This document shows positions 1 to 7,941 of a DNA stretch of 64,000 nucleotides, piece by piece. This DNA comes from Ramlibacter ginsenosidimutans. Its GTDB lineage: Bacteria; Pseudomonadota; Gammaproteobacteria; Burkholderiales; Burkholderiaceae_C. The position numbers were made by a program, and so were the translations under genes. Location of the stretch: the NCBI RefSeq assembly GCF_042678185.1, contig NZ_JBHUDQ010000007.1. One strand, 5' to 3'. Position 1 is the stretch's first letter. Each line of letters begins with the position of its first letter. The notes below the pieces were generated by a model, which saw only the letters and a list, made by a program, of their open reading frames with translations, was not told where the DNA came from and did no database searches.

Positions 1-199
1 GCAGGCCCGCATGAAGGGCATCGCCTGGAAGCCGGCGCGCGCAGCCGCCGACCGATGCCCAGCGGGCCTGCACCGCACGCCGCCTGCCGCGACGCCCACG
101 GACTTCCGAAGAGCGAACCTCTACGTGCGTCTCGGAGATCGGCGAAGAGCCAAAAAAAAGCCGGGCAGTGCCCGGCATTCGATAACGCACCGAAATCGT
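1..199. other. Intergenic leader, no gene seen
   Basis: No reading frame here has a ribosome binding site or protein-like composition. The only structure recognised is the terminator at 152-176. Confidence 0.5.
152..176 (-). terminator. Rho-independent terminator of the lipoprotein pair
   Basis: On the minus strand a GCCGGGC/GCCCGGC hairpin (160-176) is followed by eight T residues (152-159). It lies 23 bases after the stop of the 200-598 gene and fits the end of the 1009-to-200 transcript. Confidence 0.85.
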
Positions 200-598
200 T
201 CAGGGACGGTTGCCGTAGGACGAACCCGTCGTCGTGTTCGGCGATCCACCACCTGCGACCGCACTGCCGGCGCTGGCCGTGCCCTGCGCGGACTGCGCAG
301 CGCCCGTGCCCAGGCCGCCATTGAGCCCGGTGCCGGGCACGTTGCTGCCCTGCGTGCCGGAGCCCGAGGCGCCGGGCGGCGCGTCGCCACCGGACGAACC
401 GGAGTGCGACGTGGAGCCGGCGATGCCGGAGGGGCCGCCCGAGGGGCTGTCCGGTGCTGCGGGCTTCACGACCTCCACGCCGTTACCGGTGCCGGGACTG
501 CCCGGCGCCACGGCGTTGTTCTCGGCGTGCTTGCTGCATGCGCCGAGCGCAAGCGAACAAGCAGCGGCGAGAGTCAGGAGAGGCCAGGAGCGCCGCAT
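200..598 (-). CDS. Gly/Ser-rich putative lipoprotein
   Basis: This 132-residue protein has a short signal peptide ending in a lipobox (LALGAC, Cys at about 20), so it is predicted to be lipidated and exported. The mature part is low complexity, rich in Gly, Ser, Pro and Thr, with no recognisable domain. It starts six bases after the stop of the upstream gene (605-1009) and has no good Shine-Dalgarno, so translation is probably coupled to that gene. A strong terminator follows it. Function unknown; the composition suggests a disordered surface or periplasmic linker. The N-terminus resembles that of its neighbour, which suggests an old duplication. Confidence 0.75.
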   Translation of the reverse strand: MRRSWPLLTLAAACSLALGACSKHAENNAVAPGSPGTGNGVEVVKPAAPDSPSGGPSGIAGSTSHSGSSGGDAPPGASGSGTQGSNVPGTGLNGGLGTGAAQSAQGTASAGSAVAGGGSPNTTTGSSYGNRP

Positions 599-604
599 CG
601 TCGA

Positions 605-1009
605 TCAGCGAGACGTGCCAGCGGTGCCGGCGCTGCCGGTCGTGCCCGTGCCAGTCGTGCTGCCCGTGGTGCCACTGGCGCTGCCGGGCGTGGACGACGT
701 GGTGTCCGTGCTGGAGCCGGTGGTGCCGCTCGCGCCCATCGAGGTGCCGCTGCCGGTCGCGGAACCGGTGCCGCTGGCGCCCGCGGTGGTGCCGGTGCTG
801 GGGGTCGTGGCCGTGCTGCCGGACGTGGAGCCGGTGCCGCTGGCCGTGGTGCTGCTGGTCGTGTCGCTCGGCGACGTCGAGGTGGACGGCATCGTGCTCG
901 AGCTCGACGAGCTGGCGCCGGTGTCATCATGCTTCTTGCTGCAGGCGCTCAGCGACAGCGCCGCCATCAGCGCGAGCGCGGCACATTGCGCGATCGGGGA
1001 CTTGATCAT
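605..1009 (-). CDS. Ser/Thr/Gly-rich putative lipoprotein
   Basis: This 134-residue protein begins with a signal peptide and lipobox (LSLSAC, Cys at about 23). A short charged stretch (SKKHDD) is followed by about 100 residues of Ser, Thr, Gly and Ala with many SGT/TGS units. No catalytic domain is visible. The start is well supported by AAGGAGTTCCTG just before ATG. It is the first gene of a two-gene unit with 200-598, and a copy of the TCCTAC-N19-CGACA element lies about 95 bases upstream. A disordered, possibly wall- or membrane-associated stress lipoprotein is the best inference. Confidence 0.75.
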   Translation of the reverse strand: MIKSPIAQCAALALMAALSLSACSKKHDDTGASSSSSSTMPSTSTSPSDTTSSTTASGTGSTSGSTATTPSTGTTAGASGTGSATGSGTSMGASGTTGSSTDTTSSTPGSASGTTGSTTGTGTTGSAGTAGTSR

Positions 1010-1104
1010 CAGGAACTCCTTGAGTGTTGGACTACTGGTATTGAGAGAGCTGGCAGCGGCTCCCGCTGCCTGCGGCTCACTTTAGTGGGGGGCTTCCCCT
1101 GCCG

Positions 1105-1134
1105 TGTCGTCTCGTACTGTCGATGACTGTAGGA
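1105..1134 (-). promoter_or_regulatory. TCCTAC-N19-CGACA element, copy a
   Basis: Read on the minus strand, TCCTAC (1134-1129) is followed after 19 bases by CGACA (1109-1105). It lies about 95 bases upstream of the lipoprotein gene starting at 1009. The same bipartite arrangement recurs upstream of four other minus-strand units in the first 11.5 kb, which suggests a sigma-factor promoter or a dimeric operator. Confidence 0.5.
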
Positions 1135-1158
1135 CGGGACAAGGCTGCGTCGGGCCGA

Positions 1159-1659
1159 TCAGGCGAGTGCGTGAGCGAGTGCATCCTCACGCAACGCTTC
1201 TGCAACGGCGCGCAATTCTTCCTTCCGAACCGTGAGCGAACGTGCCAGCGACTGCAGGTCCAGGCGCGACGCCATGATGCGGTTGAACACCTGTTCGCGT
1301 TCCTGGCGGACGTGGCGCTCCACGTATTCGGCGAGCACCGCCACGCGCGCGTCGTACAACTCGTCCTCGGCCGAGGTCGCGAGGATCTGCGCCACGAATT
1401 CGCGCTGGCTGCCGTGCTGCTCCTCGGCCTCGTCCATCACGTCGTCGTCCTGCAGCGCCTCGCGCACGGCCGGATAGAACAACTCCTCTTCGAGCCGTGC
1501 ATGGATCGTCAGCTCCATGCAGATCTCCTCGGCGAGCGCACGCCGCTTGAGAGCGGGGGCGTGGTTCTTCACCAGCTCGCGGTAGGACTGGAACAGGGCG
1601 TGCACCGCGAGGTGGTCTGCGTCCAGCAGGTCGATGGCGTCGGGCGCTTGTTTCTTCAT
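1159..1659 (-). CDS. Hemerythrin-like HHE cation-binding protein
   Basis: The 166-residue protein is all-helical and has the spaced His/Glu pattern of the HHE family: DADHLAVH near residue 15, HARLEEELFYP near 53, EEQHG near 80 and ERHVRQEREQVF near 112. Family members bind a di-iron centre and handle O2, NO or iron in stress. There is no signal peptide, so it is cytoplasmic. It lies 27 bases after the small gene 1687-1866 and is probably co-transcribed from the element at 1916-1945. Substrate not determinable from sequence. Confidence 0.85.
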   Translation of the reverse strand: MKKQAPDAIDLLDADHLAVHALFQSYRELVKNHAPALKRRALAEEICMELTIHARLEEELFYPAVREALQDDDVMDEAEEQHGSQREFVAQILATSAEDELYDARVAVLAEYVERHVRQEREQVFNRIMASRLDLQSLARSLTVRKEELRAVAEALREDALAHALA

Positions 1660-1686
1660 GGATGTGCGTCTCTGTGGATTGACGGG

Positions 1687-1866
1687 TCAGGAACGGCCGC
1701 CGCGTTCGTGGCGGGTCTTCACGAACTGCGGCATCACGGGGGCAGCAGGCGACCCCTGGTTGCCGCCGGTGGCGGCGGGCTGCAGGTCCTCGGGCCGCTC
1801 GGAGCGCGCGCGCTCCTTGCGCGGCGCTTCGGGCGGGGTCGTTGACTTGCGCTTGCTGTCGTTCAT
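1687..1866 (-). CDS. Small charged disordered protein
   Basis: This 59-residue protein (MNDSKRKSTTPP at the N-terminus) is rich in Lys, Arg, Glu and Pro, has no domain and is probably disordered. ATG at 1866 is preferred over an in-frame GTG at 1878 because GAGG sits seven bases before it. It is first in a unit with the hemerythrin gene and has a TCCTAC-N19-TGACA element about 50 bases upstream. Function unknown. Confidence 0.6.
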   Translation of the reverse strand: MNDSKRKSTTPPEAPRKERARSERPEDLQPAATGGNQGSPAAPVMPQFVKTRHERGGRS

Positions 1867-1915
1867 GGGGTGCCTCACGGTGAAGACCTACTCTAGAGAT
1901 GCGCCCGCCGGGCGC

Positions 1916-1945
1916 TGTCAGTGTGCGGACGCCGGTGATGTAGGA
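1916..1945 (-). promoter_or_regulatory. TCCTAC-N19-TGACA element, copy b
   Basis: Minus strand TCCTAC (1945-1940), 19 bases, then TGACA (1920-1916, in the context CTGACAG). It lies about 50 bases before the start of the 59-residue protein gene. Confidence 0.5.
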
Positions 1946-1997
1946 AAGAGGACCTTCAGCGGCACGCCGGGCGCGCGGGGCGGCCCGGCGTCGCTGC

Positions 1998-2816
1998 TCA
2001 GAGGCGGCCGAGGGCCGACATCAGCGCCTTGCGCACCGTGGGGAACTGGTGCACGTCGCTGTGGCCCGCGCCGTCGACGCGCAGCAGCTGGGCCGAGCGC
2101 ATGGACTTGACCAGCGTCTCGCTGTGGCGGATGGGGATCAGTTCATCCTTCTCGCCGTGGATCAGCATCACCGGGCCCAGCAGCTTCGCCGCATGTTCCA
2201 GTGTGTGCAGCGGATAGCGCAGGACCTGCAGCGGGACCCACGGGTACAGCTCCGCGGCCAGCACCTTCATGCTGCTGTAGGGCGACACCAGCAGCGTGAG
2301 GTCGGGTGCGTGACCTTCCGAGGAGAGCTGCGCGGCGAGCCCCGCGGCCAGGCCCGTGCCGAGCGACTGGCCCGAGATCACCACGCGCTTGCCTTCGTAC
2401 ATGGGCGCGAGCTGGTGCCACACCGCAACGACATCCGAGCGCAGTTGCTCCTCGCTCTCGATCTGGCCGCTGCTCTTGCCGAAGCCGCGGTAGTCCAGCA
2501 TCACCACGTCGAAGTTGGCCTGGCGGAACGCGTCGAGCTCGACGAACCACTTCTTCAGGTTGCCCGAGTTGCCGTGCAGGAAGAAGAACACGCCGCGCGG
2601 GTTGGGCCGCATCAGCTGCGCGACCGACAGGCGCGCGCCGGGCACCTCGACGAAGAATTCGCGGGTGTCCTCGTCGTCGCAGATCGGCTCGTCGAGCGGC
2701 AGCGGCGCCGGTTCGAACAGCAGGCGTTCCTGCCGGAAGTAGAGCCACCCGATGGCGCCGACATAGATCGCGCCGATGGCCAGCAGGACCGATGCGGAGA
2801 AGATTGCGTAGACCAT
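1998..2816 (-). CDS. Membrane-anchored alpha/beta hydrolase
   Basis: The 272-residue protein has one N-terminal membrane segment (about residues 3-25) followed by an alpha/beta hydrolase fold of the YqiA/BEM46 type. Visible motifs are the oxyanion HGNSGN, the nucleophile elbow GQSLGTG, the acid in HGEKDELIP and the His in GAGHSDV. Such proteins are esterases or lipases of unknown substrate. ATG at 2816 is chosen because GGAGGCAAC precedes it and the membrane segment follows at once; a longer frame to 2921 lacks such a site. It begins 22 bases after the 2839-3348 gene, so they are probably one operon. Confidence 0.85.
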   Translation of the reverse strand: MVYAIFSASVLLAIGAIYVGAIGWLYFRQERLLFEPAPLPLDEPICDDEDTREFFVEVPGARLSVAQLMRPNPRGVFFFLHGNSGNLKKWFVELDAFRQANFDVVMLDYRGFGKSSGQIESEEQLRSDVVAVWHQLAPMYEGKRVVISGQSLGTGLAAGLAAQLSSEGHAPDLTLLVSPYSSMKVLAAELYPWVPLQVLRYPLHTLEHAAKLLGPVMLIHGEKDELIPIRHSETLVKSMRSAQLLRVDGAGHSDVHQFPTVRKALMSALGRL

Positions 2817-2838
2817 GTTGCCTCCCCCCCGCACCGCC

Positions 2839-3348
2839 TTAGCGACCGCGCTTGTTGTCCGGGTCACTGGGACCATTCCGGTCGGACATGCCCGGCCCCG
2901 GGGCGCCGAGCTCGCCGGCATCGCTGGGGTTCTTGTCGTTCCAGGTGCCGCCGGCGCCGGTCACCTTGCCGCGCGGATGGATCTCGTCCGTGCCGTCGTC
3001 GAAGTTCAGCGCACCGCCACCCATCGGCTTGTCGTCGGCGGCGCCGTGGTCCCGCTCGTTGACGCCGGAGGGCGCGACCAGGTCGGGCTGGTTGTCGCTG
3101 GTGACGCCGATCTTCGCCGGGCCGTCGCCACGGTAATCCTGGTCCGCCGGCGATTCGTCGGCCATGGGCATGCCCTTCTCGTCACCGGCCATGGGTCGGG
3201 CTATGGTGCGCGGCTCCTGCAGGTCGGGGCTGATGCCGGTGCCACGCGCCGAGGCCTGGCCTTCGGTGGCCGAGCGGCCCACGTCCGGCGAGGGGCGGTC
3301 CTGGTCCTTGCGAGGCATCCCGTCTCGGGACTGTTCCTGGTTGGGCAT
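2839..3348 (-). CDS. Hydrophilic disordered stress-type protein
   Basis: The 169-residue protein is very rich in Asp, Gly, Pro, Lys and Arg with almost no hydrophobic runs, so it is probably disordered. It starts MPNQEQSRDGMPRKD at ATG 3348, preceded by AAGGAGTCCGTG. No known domain is recognised. It heads an operon with the membrane-anchored hydrolase and has copy c of the bipartite element about 80 bases upstream. The composition is hydrophilin-like, suggesting desiccation or osmotic protection, but this is inference only. Confidence 0.65.
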   Translation of the reverse strand: MPNQEQSRDGMPRKDQDRPSPDVGRSATEGQASARGTGISPDLQEPRTIARPMAGDEKGMPMADESPADQDYRGDGPAKIGVTSDNQPDLVAPSGVNERDHGAADDKPMGGGALNFDDGTDEIHPRGKVTGAGGTWNDKNPSDAGELGAPGPGMSDRNGPSDPDNKRGR

Positions 3349-3428
3349 CACGGACTCCTTGTTGCTGCGGATCCGGGCTGAGTCGCCCGTCCTGACAACC
3401 GAGTCTTGGTGAGCCGCCAAGGCAGACC

Positions 3429-3458
3429 TGTCGGCTCTGCCCGGCGGCTCGCGTAGGA
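3429..3458 (-). promoter_or_regulatory. TCCTAC-N19-CGACA element, copy c
   Basis: Minus strand TCCTAC (3458-3453), 19 bases, then CGACA (3433-3429, in CCGACAGG). The spacer shares a GAGCC(G/A)CCGGG block with copy d at 4600-4630, so the two are recognisably homologous beyond the core boxes. Confidence 0.55.
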
Positions 3459-3490
3459 GGCCGGCGCGAGGCCCGGCAGGAAGGACTACG

Positions 3491-4213
3491 CTAGCGCGGG
3501 CCGGCGTGGAGATACAGGTGGCGCAGGCGTGCGCGCTCCGGCTCGCGCAGCGCGAGCCCCTCCGCGAAGTACTGTTCCAGCGAGCCATACGCGGCATCGA
3601 CTTCGTCGAAGGCCGCCTGCAGGAACTCCGGGTGCACGCGCCACAACACCTCCATGGCCTCGCGCGGCAGTCCCATGCTGCTGGCGTCGGGCAGGCGCAC
3701 GCGATCGTTCGTGAGCAGGTAATCGTGCATCACGGCCGCATCCGACGCACCGACCGCCTTCAGCAGCAGCGCCGCCGCAAAGCCGGTGCGGTCCTTGCCG
3801 GCCGTGCAATGGAACACCGTGGGCTCGTCCGACGCGAGCAGGTGGTGGAAGAACTCCGCAAAGCGCGGCGTACTGTCGCGCACGAAACCGCGGTACGTGT
3901 CCTGCATGTGCGCGGTGACGTCGGCCCCGGTCAGGGCGTGGCCGGAGGCGACCAGCTCGCTCAGCTTCTGCACGATCGTCGGCTCGATGGGCAGCGAGTG
4001 CACCGTCACGCCTTCCAGCCGGCACGCCGCCGACGTGCGCTCGTGCACGCCGCGGAAGTCGAGCACCCGCGTGATGCCGAGGGCGCGGATCTGCGCCGCG
4101 TCGTGCGCATCCAGCGCGCCGAGATGGTCGGACCGGTAGAGATGGCGCAGGGGCAGGCCGGGGCCGCGGGCCTCGCCCACGTGGCGGAAATTCGAGGAAC
4201 TGGCGAAACGCAT
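3491..4213 (-). CDS. Tyrosine/dual-specificity protein phosphatase
   Basis: The 240-residue protein carries the Cys-phosphatase signature HCTAGKDRTG (about residues 145-154), with the catalytic Cys and the phosphate-binding Arg, plus an LDFRG segment upstream as in the Y_phosphatase3 (IphP-like) family. The family dephosphorylates phosphotyrosine and sometimes phosphoinositides or nucleotides. There is no signal peptide. ATG 4213 gives the usual family N-terminus (SNFRHVGEARG); the longer frame to 4567 is unlikely because it would overlap the upstream small gene. Its target is unknown. Confidence 0.88.
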   Translation of the reverse strand: MRFASSSNFRHVGEARGPGLPLRHLYRSDHLGALDAHDAAQIRALGITRVLDFRGVHERTSAACRLEGVTVHSLPIEPTIVQKLSELVASGHALTGADVTAHMQDTYRGFVRDSTPRFAEFFHHLLASDEPTVFHCTAGKDRTGFAAALLLKAVGASDAAVMHDYLLTNDRVRLPDASSMGLPREAMEVLWRVHPEFLQAAFDEVDAAYGSLEQYFAEGLALREPERARLRHLYLHAGPR

Positions 4214-4310
4214 CCCTGCATTGTCGCGCGCCGGTGTCCGGAAATGAAAATGCCTGGCGGTTCGCACCGGCCAGGCACCTCGCGCGCCGGTGGGCGCGCG
4301 CGTCTCCAGC

Positions 4311-4511
4311 TTACTTGCTGCTGCGCGAAGACTTGCTGCCGGAGCTGGAACTGCGGCCGCCCTTGGCGCTGGCGCGCTCGCTCTGGGCGCGGCTGTTCTG
4401 CGTGCTCGCCTTGCCGCCCTTGCTGGCGGCCTGCGCGCGGCTCGACTTCCCGGAGGAGGACGACGAGGACGACTTGGAAGAACCCGAAGGCGAGGAACTA
4501 CGAGATGCCAT
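4311..4511 (-). CDS. Small Ser/Lys-rich protein
   Basis: The 66-residue protein is more than one third Ser with Lys, Arg and Gly, and contains two KGG motifs (SKGGKAS and AKGGRSS). It is preceded by AAGGAGCAAAGCT and starts at ATG 4511. KGG-type small proteins in proteobacteria are often stress-induced. It has two copies of the TCCTAC...CGACA element upstream (4600-4630 and 4745-4774). It could bind nucleic acid or be simply disordered; nothing in the sequence decides this. Confidence 0.65.
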   Translation of the reverse strand: MASRSSSPSGSSKSSSSSSSGKSSRAQAASKGGKASTQNSRAQSERASAKGGRSSSSGSKSSRSSK

Positions 4512-4599
4512 AGCTTTGCTCCTTTGGTTGCATGCATCATCGGCCGCACATGACTTCCGGCGGCCACCTGCTCACACTAGGCAGACCATGCGCGGACCC

Positions 4600-4630
4600 T
4601 GTCGGATCAACCCGGTGGCTCCGCGTAGGA
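4600..4630 (-). promoter_or_regulatory. TCCTAC-N20-CGACA element, copy d
   Basis: Minus strand TCCTAC (4630-4625), 20 bases, then CGACA (4604-4600, in TCCGACAGG). It ends about 88 bases before ATG 4511. Confidence 0.55.
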
Positions 4631-4744
4631 ATCGCCCTGCCCGTGGCGATCCTCGGGTGGGCAAGGTGCGCATGCTCCGGAGCGCATGGGCGCGCAGCAC
4701 CGTGCCGTCAACTGCGGCACTGTAGGGACGGTGCTGTTGCCTCG

Positions 4745-4774
4745 TGTCGGCGCGGCACGCGGCTCGATGTAGGA
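4745..4774 (-). promoter_or_regulatory. TCCTAC-N19-CGACA element, copy f
   Basis: Minus strand TCCTAC (4774-4769), 19 bases, then CGACA (4749-4745). It is about 230 bases before ATG 4511 and would give a long leader if it is a promoter for the same gene. Confidence 0.45.
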
Positions 4775-4818
4775 CGGCATCGTTGGATGCGCCCGGGCCT
4801 GGAACTTCCCGGTGGCCG

Positions 4819-6891
4819 CTACTTCCAGGCCGCGCGGGCGCGCGCCCTCACCTGCATCAAGGGCGCCTGCGGCTGCACGCCGGGAGCGCCCAGCGATGCC
4901 GGCGCCGGCGGCCACGCGACCTGCTCGAAATGCGCGAGCATGCCCTCGCTCACGAACCGCGTGCGGCCCGCGTACACATGGCGGTCGCCGCCACCCGATT
5001 GCTGCGTGACGTAGAAACGCTGCGGCACGAGCAGGTGCAGTTGCTCCTTGGCGCGCGTCATCGCCACATAGAGCAGGCGCCGCTCCTCCTCGATCTCCTC
5101 GGTCGTGCCGGTGGCCATGTCGCTGGGAATGCAGCCATCGACCACGTTGAGCACGTGCACCGCGTGCCACTCCTGTCCCTTGGCGCTGTGGATCGTCGAC
5201 AGGATGAGGTAGTCCTCGTCGCGCAGCGGCGGTCCGCTCTGGTCGCTGGTGACCTCGGGCGGATCGAGCGTCAGCTCGGTCAGGAAGCGCTCGCGGCTGC
5301 CGTAGCCGGCGGCCAGGCGCGCGAGCTGTTCGATGTCGAGCTTGCGCACCTGCGGGTCCTCGTGCAGGCGCTCCAGTTGCGGCAGGTACCACTCCTTCGC
5401 CAGCTCCATGTCGGCCGGCCAGGCGAGCCCGGGTTGCGCCAGGCTGGCAAACAGGCTGGCGAGCCGGCTCCAGTCCTCGCGCGCAGCGGCGGGCGGCTCG
5501 AACTCCTGCAAGGCGCGGTGCGGGTCGCCGGCTTCACCCATGGCATCGAGCAGGCGCGTGGCGCTCGCCGCGCCGATGCCAGGCACGAGCTGCACGGCCC
5601 GGAAGCCCGCCATGCGCCCGCGCGGGTTGTGCGCGAAGCGCAGCACCGCCAGCAGGTCCTTGATGTGCGCGGCCTCCAGGAACTTGAGGCCGCCGAACTT
5701 CACGAAGGGAATGTCGCGCCGCGCCAGTTCGAGCTCCAGCGCGGCGCTGTGGTGGCTGGCGCGAAAGAGCACGGCCTGCCCCTTCAGCGCGGTGCCGGCC
5801 TCGCGCTGGCGCAGCACCTGGTCGGCCACCCAGCGCGCCTGTTGCGCCTCGTCGGGCACCAGCACCAGCTGCGCGCGCTGGCTGGCCGTCTTGTCGGTGA
5901 ACAGGTTCTTGCTGTGGCGCTCGCGCGCGGCGGCGATCACGGCATTGCTCGCGTCGAGGATGGGCTGCGTGCTGCGGTAGTTGCGCTCCAGCGTGACCAC
6001 GCGCGCCGGTTGCGCGAACCGGTGGGGAAAGTCGAGGATGTTGCGCACCGTGGCGCCGCGGAAGGAATAGATGCTCTGCGCATCGTCGCCGACCACCGTG
6101 ACGCCCTGGCCGGTGGGCTTCAGCGCGAGCAGGATCTGCGCCTGCAGCGCGTTGGTGTCCTGGTACTCGTCGACGAGCACGTGGTCGAAGCGCGCACCGA
6201 CCTCCTGTGCGAGCGCGGGCTCGGCCATCATGTCGGCCCAGAACGCCAGCAGGTCGTCGTAGTCCAGCACGTTCTGCTGCTGCTTGGCCTCGACGTAGGC
6301 GCCGAACAGTTTCTTCAGCTCGTCTTCCCACTGCGTGCACCACGGGTAGGTGGACTGCAGCACGAGGCCGAGCGGATCGCAGGTGTTCATCACCCGCGAA
6401 TAGATGCCCAGGCACGTGCCCTTGAGCGGGAAGCGCTTGCGCGCCTCGGACAGCCCGATCTCGTGCCGCACCAGCCCCATGAGGTCCTCGGCGTCGCCGC
6501 GGTCGTGGATGGTGAAGCTGTCCTCCAGGCCGATGCGCGCCGCGTACTCGCGCAGAAGGCGCGCGCCGATCGCGTGGAAGGTCCCGCTCCAGGGCAGCCC
6601 GGGCAAGGCCTGCTTGCCGGCGAGCCCGAGCGCCTGCTGCAGCACGGTGCCGACGCGCCGTTCCATCTCCTGCGCCGCGCGCCGGCTGAAAGTCAGCAGC
6701 ATCATCCGCTGCGGGTCGGCGCCGTGGCGAATCAGGTTGGCGACCCGATGCGCGAGCGTGTTGGTCTTGCCCGAGCCCGCGCCGGCGATCACGAGCAGTG
6801 GCCGCGTGTCGGCCGCGCTGTCGCCGGTGCCATGGGTGGCGGCTTCACGTTGCTGCGAATTGAGGGCGGCGAGGGGGTCGGGCGACTGCAT
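4819..6891 (-). CDS. UvrD/Rep-family ATP-dependent DNA helicase
   Basis: The 690-residue SF1A helicase has all the family motifs in order: Walker A GAGSGKT near residue 40, LTFSRRAAQEM, Walker B VDEYQDTN, GDDAQSIYSFRGA, RNYRSTQP, STIHSAKGQEW and YVAMTRAKEQL. Members unwind duplex DNA 3' to 5' in repair and replication restart. It is shorter than the UvrD at 24102-26483 and lacks a long C-terminal extension, so it is a paralogue rather than the main UvrD. ATG 6891 is the first start near the usual LNSQQREA. It is divergent from the DUF72 gene, with a REP-like element between them. Confidence 0.92.
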   Translation of the reverse strand: MQSPDPLAALNSQQREAATHGTGDSAADTRPLLVIAGAGSGKTNTLAHRVANLIRHGADPQRMMLLTFSRRAAQEMERRVGTVLQQALGLAGKQALPGLPWSGTFHAIGARLLREYAARIGLEDSFTIHDRGDAEDLMGLVRHEIGLSEARKRFPLKGTCLGIYSRVMNTCDPLGLVLQSTYPWCTQWEDELKKLFGAYVEAKQQQNVLDYDDLLAFWADMMAEPALAQEVGARFDHVLVDEYQDTNALQAQILLALKPTGQGVTVVGDDAQSIYSFRGATVRNILDFPHRFAQPARVVTLERNYRSTQPILDASNAVIAAARERHSKNLFTDKTASQRAQLVLVPDEAQQARWVADQVLRQREAGTALKGQAVLFRASHHSAALELELARRDIPFVKFGGLKFLEAAHIKDLLAVLRFAHNPRGRMAGFRAVQLVPGIGAASATRLLDAMGEAGDPHRALQEFEPPAAAREDWSRLASLFASLAQPGLAWPADMELAKEWYLPQLERLHEDPQVRKLDIEQLARLAAGYGSRERFLTELTLDPPEVTSDQSGPPLRDEDYLILSTIHSAKGQEWHAVHVLNVVDGCIPSDMATGTTEEIEEERRLLYVAMTRAKEQLHLLVPQRFYVTQQSGGGDRHVYAGRTRFVSEGMLAHFEQVAWPPAPASLGAPGVQPQAPLMQVRARARAAWK

Positions 6892-6905
6892 GCGGGTTGT
6901 GTCTC

Positions 6906-6938
6906 GTAGGCTGGTGGTGAGCGAAGCGAACCCCAGCG
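6906..6938. repeat. REP-like element, single unit
   Basis: This 33-base unit (core GTAGGCTGG..GTGAGCG..GCGAACCCCAGC) matches both arms of the inverted pairs at 17556-17648 and 28399-28484. Here it is a solitary copy between divergent genes. Confidence 0.7.
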
Positions 6939-6961
6939 CTCGATGGCTGTATATTAATCCA

Positions 6962-7870
6962 GTGGACTCCAACATCCTCGTCGGCACCGCATCGTGGACC
7001 GACAAGACGCTGATCGCCTGCGGCCGCTTCTATCCGCGGGGCTGCACGACGGCGGAACAGCGCCTGCGCTTCTACGCGCGCGAGTTCCCGCTGGTGGAGG
7101 TCGACTCCAGCTACTACGCCATGCCGCTGCCGCAGACCGCGCAGCTGTGGGCCGACCGCACGCCCGAGGGCTTCACCTTCAACGTCAAGGCCTTCCGCCT
7201 GTTCACGGGCCACCAGGCGCTGCCGACGGCGCTCGATCGCGACCTGCAGAAGGCGCTCGGTCCGCAGCTCCCTCGCACCCTCTACTACGACAAGCTGCCG
7301 ACGGAGATCCGCGCGGAGCTGTGGCGGCGGTTCCGCGCGGCGCTCGCGCCGCTGCAGGCCGCGGGCAAGCTGGGGGCCGTGCACTTCCAGTTCGCGCCCT
7401 GGCTGCTGCGCAACCGCGAGAGCATGGCGCACGTGGAGCACTGCGCCGAACAGATGCAGGGACACCTGGTGGCCGCGGAGTTCCGCCACGACACCTGGTT
7501 CTTCGGCGAGCACCTCGAGCGCACGCTCGCCTGGGAGCGCGAACTGGGGCTCGTGCACACTGTGGTCGACTCGCCCCAGGGCTTCGCGAACTGCGTGCCC
7601 TGCGTGTGGGACGTGACCAATCCGCGCCTGGCCATCGTGCGCCTGCACGGGCGCAACAAGGAGACCTGGAACAAGAAAGGGCTGGCCGCCTCGTCGAGCC
7701 GCTTCGACTACCAGTACAGCGCCGACGAACTCGCGGCCATGCTGCCGGAGATCGCGCATCTTTCCACGCAGGCCCGGCGCGTGCACGTGATCTTCAACAC
7801 GAACCACGAGGACCAGGGCCAGGTCGGCGCCCGGATGATGCGCGAGCTGCTCGCGGTAAACGCCCGGTAA
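6962..7870 (+). CDS. DUF72 (YecE-like) TIM-barrel protein
   Basis: The 302-residue protein begins NILVGTASWTDKTLI, typical of the DUF72 family, which folds as a TIM barrel and has no firmly known reaction. Conserved landmarks include EVDSSYYAMP, FNVKAFRLFTGHQ, VHFQFAPWL, AAEFRHDTWF and RLHGRN. GTG at 6962 is taken as the start because no ATG is available upstream close to the family N-terminus. Cytoplasmic, probably monocistronic. Confidence 0.88.
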   Translation: MDSNILVGTASWTDKTLIACGRFYPRGCTTAEQRLRFYAREFPLVEVDSSYYAMPLPQTAQLWADRTPEGFTFNVKAFRLFTGHQALPTALDRDLQKALGPQLPRTLYYDKLPTEIRAELWRRFRAALAPLQAAGKLGAVHFQFAPWLLRNRESMAHVEHCAEQMQGHLVAAEFRHDTWFFGEHLERTLAWERELGLVHTVVDSPQGFANCVPCVWDVTNPRLAIVRLHGRNKETWNKKGLAASSSRFDYQYSADELAAMLPEIAHLSTQARRVHVIFNTNHEDQGQVGARMMRELLAVNAR

Positions 7871-7941
7871 ATGATCCCAGCCCGGCAGGAGGGCGGGCGC
7901 GAGCCGCTAGACTGCACCCCGTGTTTCCCTGGAGCCATTGC

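Larger units (their letters stand above)
4512..4818. other. Regulatory intergenic region
   Basis: No convincing gene lies in these 307 bases. They hold two copies (d, f) of the bipartite element upstream of the Ser/Lys-rich gene. A 26-codon minus-strand frame beginning near 4690 has no ribosome binding site and was not called. Confidence 0.5.

Noticed and set aside
4722..4732. Further TGTAGGG motif considered as another copy of the bipartite element
   Set aside because: The first box reads CCCTAC and no CGACA lies at the right distance.
4744..6909. Long plus-strand open frame opposite the UvrD-like helicase
   Set aside because: It is the antisense shadow of a clear helicase gene in high-GC DNA; the composition is Arg/His/Gln/Leu-skewed and no domain appears.
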